Shown piece after piece: positions 58,143-64,000 of a DNA stretch of 64,000 nucleotides. This DNA comes from Edaphobacter sp. (GTDB taxonomy: Bacteria > Acidobacteriota > Terriglobia > Terriglobales > Acidobacteriaceae), in NCBI GenBank assembly GCA_025462755.1, contig JAOAPF010000317.1:1-64000 (forward strand), in the 5' to 3' direction. Each line of letters starts with the position of its first letter. The first letter of the stretch is position 1. The position numbers were made by a program, and so were the translations under genes. The notes under the pieces were generated by a model. The model was not told the origin of the DNA. It ran no database searches and worked only from the letters and a program-made list of their open reading frames with translations.

Positions 58143-58931
58143 CTACCGGATAAGACCGTTGATCTGTGAGTACATATCGTCCGCGACATGAATTACTTTG
58201 GAGTTGCTCTCATAGGCGCGCTGCGCCAGGATCATCTGTACAAACTCGGCGACGACATCGACATTAGAGTTTTCCAGATAACCTTGCTGCAAGGTACCCA
58301 TTCCGCTGGTTCCTCCCGGCGCATCAATTATGGGGTTTCCAGAAGACTCCGTTTGCTGCAGCAAGTTGCCACCGATAGAGTTCAATCCTCCTGGATTGGC
58401 GAAGGTTGCCAACTGGATCGTGCCAAGCTGTGCAGCATTCGTCTGACCCGGAAGAGTCGCCGATACGATTCCATATTGGGAGATCGTAATGTTGGTTGCA
58501 TTCGAAGGAATGCTGATCGCAGGCAGGACTGTATCGCCGTTCGCGGTCACGAGCGTTCCCTGACTATTCGGATGGAAGTTTCCTGCTCTGGTGTAAGCAA
58601 TCGTTCCGTCGGGCCGAGATATCTGGAAGAAGCCTGCGCCTTGAATCGCCAGGTCAAGCGGACCGTTCGTCTGGTTGAAATTACCCTGCGTCATGATCAC
58701 TTCGCTGGTTGCGGATTTGGTTCCTAGGCCGACTTGCAAGCCGGCTGAAAGGGTCTGTTGGGTCTGTGCAGAACCTGGAGTGATGAGGTTCTGATAGATC
58801 ATGTCCTGAAACTGCACCTGACGCTGGTGAAAGCCCGTCGTTGCAGAGTTCGCGAGATTATTTGCTACCGTGTCCAGATTGGTTTGCTGGGCGCTCATTC
58901 CGCTTGCTGCTGTGTATAAGGCTCGGATCAT
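58143..58931 (-). CDS. flgG: Flagellar distal rod protein FlgG
   Basis: 262 aa; MIRALYTAASGMSAQQTNLDTVANNLANSATTGFHQRQVQFQDMIYQ. Confidence 0.96.
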   Translation of the reverse strand: MIRALYTAASGMSAQQTNLDTVANNLANSATTGFHQRQVQFQDMIYQNLITPGSAQTQQTLSAGLQVGLGTKSATSEVIMTQGNFNQTNGPLDLAIQGAGFFQISRPDGTIAYTRAGNFHPNSQGTLVTANGDTVLPAISIPSNATNITISQYGIVSATLPGQTNAAQLGTIQLATFANPGGLNSIGGNLLQQTESSGNPIIDAPGGTSGMGTLQQGYLENSNVDVVAEFVQMILAQRAYESNSKVIHVADDMYSQINGLIR

Positions 58932-58959
58932 TTCATTGCTCCTAATCTCGTGATTTGCG

Positions 58960-59715
58960 TCAGACTCGGGGAAGATCCTCTGAGGCTGTCTTGTCGAAAT
59001 CGTTGTTGAACACGCTGAGTGCTTTCTGCATCATCTCCGCCTGTCGTTGGACGAGCACTAACTGCATGGTCCCGTGAACGGCGTCTTCGTTGGCTCCTTC
59101 TACAGAACCTTGTTCGATCAAAGCGCTTGCCGGAATCGGCTTTGCTCCATTCGCATAGAAACGATTTGCACCTTCCGCGGTTAGAACCGATTTTTCGGCG
59201 AAGTCGAAGGCCCCCACCCTGCCTGCGATCACACTGCCGCCTGTTGTAGAGACGGAGATGCTGCCGCCTGGGGCGACGTAGATGGTGCCGGTGGGGATAG
59301 TGATGGGCTTCTGGTTGGCGTCGAGCACGGGTTCGCCCTGGGCGGTCTGAAGGACTCCGGTGGAGGAACGGGAGAAGGCACCATCTCGTGTGTATCTGAC
59401 TCCGCGGGATGTCTGGATGGCGAAGAAGCCCTGGCCTTCGAGGGCAAGGTCGAGCGGATTGCCGGTGGCTTTGATCTCTCCCTGGCCGAGATCGAGGCGG
59501 TTTCCGCCGAGGACGCCGAAGCCGTTTACGGCCTGGCCTACCTGCGAGGCAGTTTCAGGGTCCTGATCGACGCCTCCGGCGAGGACGCCGCTGAAGTAAT
59601 CGCGTTGTGCGCGGAAGCCGGCGGTTCCGGCGTTGGCCAGGTTGTTAGCTGCGGTGTCGAGCGCTTGAGTGCGCGCCAGGAGACCTGTGTATGCTGCGTA
59701 GAGTCCGCTGTCCAT
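58960..59715 (-). CDS. flgF: Flagellar proximal rod protein FlgF
   Basis: 251 aa; MDSGLYAAYTGLLARTQALDTAANNLANAGTAGFRAQRDYF. Confidence 0.92.
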   Translation of the reverse strand: MDSGLYAAYTGLLARTQALDTAANNLANAGTAGFRAQRDYFSGVLAGGVDQDPETASQVGQAVNGFGVLGGNRLDLGQGEIKATGNPLDLALEGQGFFAIQTSRGVRYTRDGAFSRSSTGVLQTAQGEPVLDANQKPITIPTGTIYVAPGGSISVSTTGGSVIAGRVGAFDFAEKSVLTAEGANRFYANGAKPIPASALIEQGSVEGANEDAVHGTMQLVLVQRQAEMMQKALSVFNNDFDKTASEDLPRV

Positions 59716-59726
59716 GCCACTGGCTT

Positions 59727-59743
59727 ATGCAGTTGGGTGGCCG
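59727..59743 (-). promoter_or_regulatory. Weak candidate sigma-54 motif upstream of flgF
   Basis: Minus strand CGGCCACCCAACTGCAT: GG-N10-GC; very close to the flgF ATG. Confidence 0.22.
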
Positions 59744-59785
59744 AAGTTCGTGACTCACGGGTTAGAAGACGCTAAGGCGTTCGCT

Positions 59786-59812
59786 CAAGGTTTGGTGACA
59801 GCTTGCCGATAC
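59786..59812 (+). promoter_or_regulatory. Sigma-28 (FliA) promoter for cheY-cheX
   Basis: CAAGGTTT-N11-GCCGATAC; 13 of 16 matches to TAAAGTTT-N11-GCCGATAA with exact spacing. Confidence 0.75.
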
Positions 59813-59860
59813 TGACTTCAGACCAGATGCAGTCTGGATGTTGAGGTTGGGGAGGGTTGG

Positions 59861-60250
59861 TTGCGAGCTCTAATTGTTGATGATTCGGCGGTGATGCGGA
59901 AGGTAATTGAGCGGGCGCTGGGGCAGGCCGGGCTGGAACTCACGGAGGTCTTGCAGGCCTCGAATGGTGAGGAGGCACTCCAGATGTTACGGGACAATCA
60001 AAGTGCTTCTACTCCTCTGGCGTTGATCCTGAGCGACATCAATATGCCGGTGATGGACGGATTGCAGTTTCTGGAGACCAGGCGTCAGGAGAATCTGGCG
60101 CAGGGCGTTCCGGTGGTGATGATTACGACCGAGGGCAATGAGGCGTTCGTTCTGCGCGCCATTGCTGCGGGTGCTCAGGGTTATATTTGCAAGCCGTTTA
60201 CTGCGGAGCAGGTGAAGGTGCGTGTGTTGCCGTTGCTCCGGGCGGCTTAG
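59861..60250 (+). CDS. cheY: CheY-like response regulator
   Basis: 129 aa, TTG start; ALIVDDSAVMRKVIERAL, LALILSDINMPVMDGLQFLE, MITTEGNEAFVLRAIAAGAQGYICKPFTAEQ. Confidence 0.9.
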   Translation: MRALIVDDSAVMRKVIERALGQAGLELTEVLQASNGEEALQMLRDNQSASTPLALILSDINMPVMDGLQFLETRRQENLAQGVPVVMITTEGNEAFVLRAIAAGAQGYICKPFTAEQVKVRVLPLLRAA

Positions 60251-60305
60251 CCGCTTCCGTGATTGCTTTGCTGCATTTCAAATTTGAAGTGGGAAGAGGA
60301 CAGGC

Positions 60306-60758
60306 GTGACCAAGGAGCAGGATGAGGCAATGACTCGGCTCGACTCGGCCGTCTCGGAGGTATTTGAGACGATGCTGGAGCGAAGCTGCGATCCTTTGGA
60401 GGGCGAGGTCGATACGGTCGAAGGCCGGATCGTGGCGAGGATTCAATTTACCGGAGCGGTCGATGGCGAGTGTCTGTTATATGCGAGCCAGGCGACGGCA
60501 TCGGTGACGGCGGAGGTTTTGCTGGGAACTCCCTCCGAACCTCACGATCCTATGGTGGACGATGCGATCGGAGAGTTGTGCAACATGATCGCCGGCGGCT
60601 GGAAGAGCAAACTTGCCTCTCCCGACTCGAACTGCATGATTTCGACTCCTGCGGTGACCAGGCAAGGGCTAGAGGGATATCAGCCGAAGTTCGGGACTAA
60701 GTTCAGCCGCAATTACTCCTTTCAGGGAAATGTGTTTGGGGTTGTGCTGGCGTTCTGA
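60306..60758 (+). CDS. cheX: CheX-like chemotaxis phosphatase
   Basis: 150 aa, GTG start; DAIGELCNMIAGGWKSKL contains the E-x2-N signature of the CheC/CheX/FliY family. Confidence 0.82.
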   Translation: MTKEQDEAMTRLDSAVSEVFETMLERSCDPLEGEVDTVEGRIVARIQFTGAVDGECLLYASQATASVTAEVLLGTPSEPHDPMVDDAIGELCNMIAGGWKSKLASPDSNCMISTPAVTRQGLEGYQPKFGTKFSRNYSFQGNVFGVVLAF

Positions 60759-60839
60759 AGCTGCACTCCTCTCCTCCTCGAAATTGTGTAAAATCCTCAT
60801 AAGAGAAGACTTACTTTCAGACTTTTTCTGCAAGTATTC

Positions 60840-61060
60840 ATAATAAAGGGTTCACAGTACAAAGGCTTCTTTCTAAAGAGGTTAGCCCCGGAGGGATGTC
60901 TTTATCCCTGCGGGGCTCGCTTGTTTTGAAGTATATACACAGTATAACATTTGGGACCTAACTAATTTTCACGTGGATGTACTTGCTGGCTAATGAGTTA
61001 GGTGGTTTCGGGGCCTGACATGCGATTTTTGGGCCAAAAACGGGGAAAAATAATTTGGGG
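60840..61060 (-). repeat. Interspersed composite element, copy C (inverted relative to copy B)
   Basis: Minus strand TGGCCCAAAAATCGCATGTCAGGCCCCGAAACC, TATACT-like box, AGCCCCG/CGGGGCT stem (60884-60917), CCCTTTATTATGAATACTT. Confidence 0.65.
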
Positions 61061-61107
61061 ATTGATTCCGAAGATAAGAAAAGCGGTTCGCGCGTAGGGC
61101 GGATGCC

Positions 61108-61161
61108 CACGTCGCGAAGATGGGGCACCCAAACTTGTGGTTATCCAGACCTGGGCCACCC
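61108..61161 (-). repeat. Dispersed repeat GGGTGGCCCAGGTCT...GGGTGCCCCATCTTCGCGAC, left copy
   Basis: Reverse complement matches 62311-62363. Confidence 0.75.
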
Positions 61162-61407
61162 GTCCATGACCACTTACATCGATGCCGGATCAAGTACAGG
61201 ACACGTCGCTTACCAAAACACCTGGTACCCGGCCCATCGAGTGAAGGTAGCGAACACTACTCTCTACCTGTTACACACCGCCCAATAGCGATACATGTTG
61301 CATAGCGGAATGCCTAACAGGACTCCGCCCTGAAGTGATTGGTTCGAGCCCTACGAAATCGATCCACTAAAACAAGAAACTCCCCTAACAGGGGAGCAAG
61401 GGTCAAA

Positions 61408-62233
61408 ATGAAATCCAAAAAGCAACTTCTCTTCCTATTACTCATAGTGTGGATGGCCGCAGTCACTCGAACGTACGCTCAGACAAGCGAGGTTGAGAAC
61501 CTTCCACGATCTTGAGGCCATGGACGCAGGAACGCCGGCCACTTTTGACAAAGCCGATCCCGTACTCGAACGACTTGTGCGATCAAATAGGGAAAACGTG
61601 GTACGGTCCCTACCAGTGATTTTCCAGGCAACCAGCGACCCTCATGTGTCCGTCCGCCGTGTAGCTGCCATGGCTTTATATCGGATAACGACGCGGCCTG
61701 ACGGTCAGGCATTGCTCTCGGCAGAGACCGCAACCTTCGCCGCGCTTCTCGCTGACACAGATATTCCAATTAGAAGAATCAGCATTTTGGCGATAGCCAC
61801 TTTGCGACCGAACGCCAGTTCGCCCCTCGTGCCACTTCTCAAGACTTACCTCGCCAGGCAGGACGCCGTTTCGACCATTGGCCCGGCTGTGGCTACAGTG
61901 CTGATGCAAGCTGCCCCGAACGACGCCGATAGTACCAACGCTGTTGTGCATTTCATGAGACCTCAGGATCAAACCTCAGCGAGCCGAGGTGTCTTACTGA
62001 ACGCGATCATGCATGTTGCAAAATCCCACAGCCGCGAGATCGGAAAGGAAGTGGCTGGCTACGCGGATGATCCCGACGAACAGACGAGTACCCTTGCAAT
62101 TGAAACTCTTCAATCGATGGGGAAGGATGTGGTCCTAGATAATCAGCAGTCCCTTTCCCGAATTGCGTCGGATACCAGAAGGACGCCGAACGTGCGCGCC
62201 GCCGCGACAAAGGCACTCTCGGCAGCTCCTTAA
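61408..62233 (+). pseudogene. Secreted HEAT-like repeat protein, apparently frameshifted after the signal peptide
   Basis: Signal peptide MKSKKQLLFLLLIVWMAAVTRTYAQTSEVENLPRS* in one frame from 61408; HEAT-like region (61493..62233) in another. Confidence 0.55.
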
Positions 62234-62310
62234 AGTTGAAGTCGGCGGAAACTCATCACGGCAAAAGACACCGCGGGCTAAAACCCAGATTCAAAAGATG
62301 GCAAATGGGC

Positions 62311-62363
62311 GGGTGGCCCAGGTCTAACTACAGCAACAAAACCGGGTGCCCCATCTTCGCGAC
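62311..62363 (+). repeat. Dispersed repeat, right copy, inverted relative to 61108-61161
   Basis: GGGTGGCCCAGGTCTAACTACAGCAACAAAACCGGGTGCCCCATCTTCGCGAC. Confidence 0.75.
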
Positions 62364-62643
62364 GGTCTCATCGTCGCTAAGGTGGGCCATTTTCGTGGTA
62401 GCGAAAATCCCGATACTCTAAACTAGCCTATGCCGCTAGGACCAACCTGGTTCAATCCGTGAATCTTCTTTCATGAACTGATTCGGCGCAGAAGTGAGAA
62501 CCGTATTATTCCCAAAATGGGAATCGCTGAAAAATAAATCCGGGAAAAGTGGAAAATTTTCGAACCTGAAAAATGACCGTCAACTTACCAGCTTTCACCA
62601 GCAATCCACCACAAATTCACCATCGAAAAACCACGTTCTGCAC

Positions 62644-62676
62644 CCCGTTTTTGCCAAAACCCCCAGCAAAAACGGG
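62644..62676. repeat. 10-bp hairpin CCCGTTTTTG...CAAAAACGGG in an A-rich intergenic block
   Basis: Perfect arms read directly; 13-nt loop. Confidence 0.7.
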
Positions 62677-62747
62677 TAAACCAGCGCCAAAAAAAATACT
62701 ACAAAAGCGTCCCCTATTCGGGTAGATTTGCCGGCGTGTGACGGTTA

Positions 62748-63707
62748 TTACTTGACTACGGACTGGAAGAGCGGCGAGGTGAGGAGACTGGCGAACTGGC
62801 TGTCGGAGGAGGAGTAGGCCACGGTCAGGGTTCCTGAGTTGGAGTCGATCGTCGTCTGTTCGAGGGCGGACTTCTCGAGGGGTGAGCCTGAGGTCTTCCG
62901 CATGATCGATACGCCCTTCAACAGCGTCGCGGCGGTGGCAGCGGTCATGGTGTCCGACATGACGACGGCCATGTCGAACTTGACGCCGTTCTGGAAGTCC
63001 ATCGTGTAGCGGCTGCTCTTCATGCGATTTTTTACGGTGTCGTAGTCGGCAAGTTGGGCGGCGTCGCCGAGGACGCTCTTCATCATGGTCTGGGTGCCCT
63101 TGGCGTCTAGCAGACTCCATACAGCCTTCGAGTCGACGACACCCATCTCGTTGACCATATCGCCGTTCGTGAGGAAATCGGGCACCATGCCGTCACGTGC
63201 GTCCATGGCTTCCTTAACCGAGTCCTTGTCGCCGAAGACCATGGTGGTCTGGTTGAGGAAGACGACGCTCATGCCGTTGGACCCCATGGGGTAGATGCTG
63301 TTGTTGCGGAGAACGACGGGCTTGGTCTTAGTCTTGGTGAAGTTGGCCATGATCTCGCGGGTGTGGAACTGGCCCTGGGCGATGCCGACGATGCGGGTTC
63401 CCTGCCCCTGCTGATCACGGAAGGCGGCGAAGGCCAGTACGTCAGCGTCCTGATCGACTTTGAGGCCGGAGCTCTTGAGAGCTGTTTCGAGGCGCTTGAG
63501 TTCTGGAGGAAGGACGCGGTCTTTGAGTTCCATGGCCGCGGGAGAGTTCTGCATGGCATGGTAGTCCACGACGATGAGCTGCTGAATGTCTTTGGGGATC
63601 GCTGACTTGGCGTCGCTCGAGAGCTGTGCTGCGGATGCGAATGTGGGGGCCAGGATGGTCGCGATGGCGACGGCCGCAGTGAAGAGGTTCTGCTTGATTG
63701 AGGTCAT
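62748..63707 (-). CDS. Secreted hypothetical protein
   Basis: 319 aa; signal peptide MTSIKQNLFTAAVAIATILAPTFASAAQ; no family recognised. Confidence 0.7.
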   Translation of the reverse strand: MTSIKQNLFTAAVAIATILAPTFASAAQLSSDAKSAIPKDIQQLIVVDYHAMQNSPAAMELKDRVLPPELKRLETALKSSGLKVDQDADVLAFAAFRDQQGQGTRIVGIAQGQFHTREIMANFTKTKTKPVVLRNNSIYPMGSNGMSVVFLNQTTMVFGDKDSVKEAMDARDGMVPDFLTNGDMVNEMGVVDSKAVWSLLDAKGTQTMMKSVLGDAAQLADYDTVKNRMKSSRYTMDFQNGVKFDMAVVMSDTMTAATAATLLKGVSIMRKTSGSPLEKSALEQTTIDSNSGTLTVAYSSSDSQFASLLTSPLFQSVVK

Positions 63708-63925
63708 AGTTCCCTTTGCTCCTTGAGCTACTACAAGTGTAGCGTCAGTGTTTCTATTGTTTCGTGAATACGCTCAAGTATCAAGACTGGTTGGGGTGAT
63801 GCTTGGTTAGCAGGCTTGCTACTTTCGTGTTACCTGGCGAGATCTGGATGTGGGTTTGCTGAAGTTGTCGCTCAATTGGATTGTCAATGGCGATCGGTTG
63901 ATTTTGCAGTCGCGGTCGATTGTGA

Positions 63926-64000
63926 TTACGGCCATGCGATGGGGGCGCTGAGCTTGCGCTCCAATACCTTGCCATCGGGGTCGAAGCCGGTGATCTGGCG
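63926..64000 (-). CDS. C-terminal fragment of a CDS entering from the right edge
   Basis: Minus strand frame ...RQITGFDPDGKVLERKLSAPIAWP*; short, so tentative. Confidence 0.35.
   Translation of the reverse strand, partial: RQITGFDPDGKVLERKLSAPIAWP

Noticed and set aside
60990-61193. Short ORF ending FLAQKSHVRPRNHLTH, with look-alikes at 1359-1556 and 51738-52121
   Set aside because: The shared AQK..VKP.N.L peptide comes from translating the interspersed element core; treated as a non-coding repeat.

Overview
GC-rich bacterial chromosome window. Gene content and intergenic style suggest an acidobacterium of the Terriglobia type (inference, not tested). It carries two flagellar loci on the minus strand, separated by about 22 kb of mostly housekeeping genes. 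Locus 1 (about 6.9-29.9 kb), in transcription order: OmpR-type regulator, DHp-like mini-protein, sigma-54 activator, then flgB-flgC-fliE-fliF-fliG-fliH-fliI-fliJ-fliK-flgD-flgE-fliL-fliN2-fliO-fliP-fliQ-fliR-flhB-flhA-fliA-fliM-fliN and an MshEN-like protein. Locus 2 (about 52.3-60.8 kb): flgF-flgG-flgA-flgH-flgI-flgJ-flgM-flgN-flgK-flgL, plus a divergent cheY-cheX pair. Between them lie lexA, an HlyD-type adaptor, a DUF4097-type protein, a Tat-exported carbonic anhydrase, an HAD phosphatase, an M28 peptidase, an FAD monooxygenase, a histidine phosphatase, uvrB, a GIY-YIG nuclease, a DUF433/DUF5615 toxin-antitoxin pair, hydrolases, rpsO and pnp. The observations I rate highest are: (i) a compact regulatory cassette of overlapping genes, namely an OmpR-type regulator, a 95-aa DHp-like protein with no ATPase, and a sigma-54 activator with no DNA-binding domain; (ii) a free-standing MshEN-like protein with a Cys-rich head, coupled to fliN; (iii) near-consensus sigma-28 promoters for flgM-flgN-flgK-flgL and cheY-cheX; (iv) an interspersed promoter-plus-hairpin element bracketing locus 2 in inverted orientation; (v) repeated uvrB 3'-end fragments around a GIY-YIG gene; (vi) a long inverted repeat over a possibly leaderless lexA promoter. 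No flagellin, fliD, fliS, motAB, flhF or flhG gene was recognised in the window. All family calls come from reading the translations; no database search was run.
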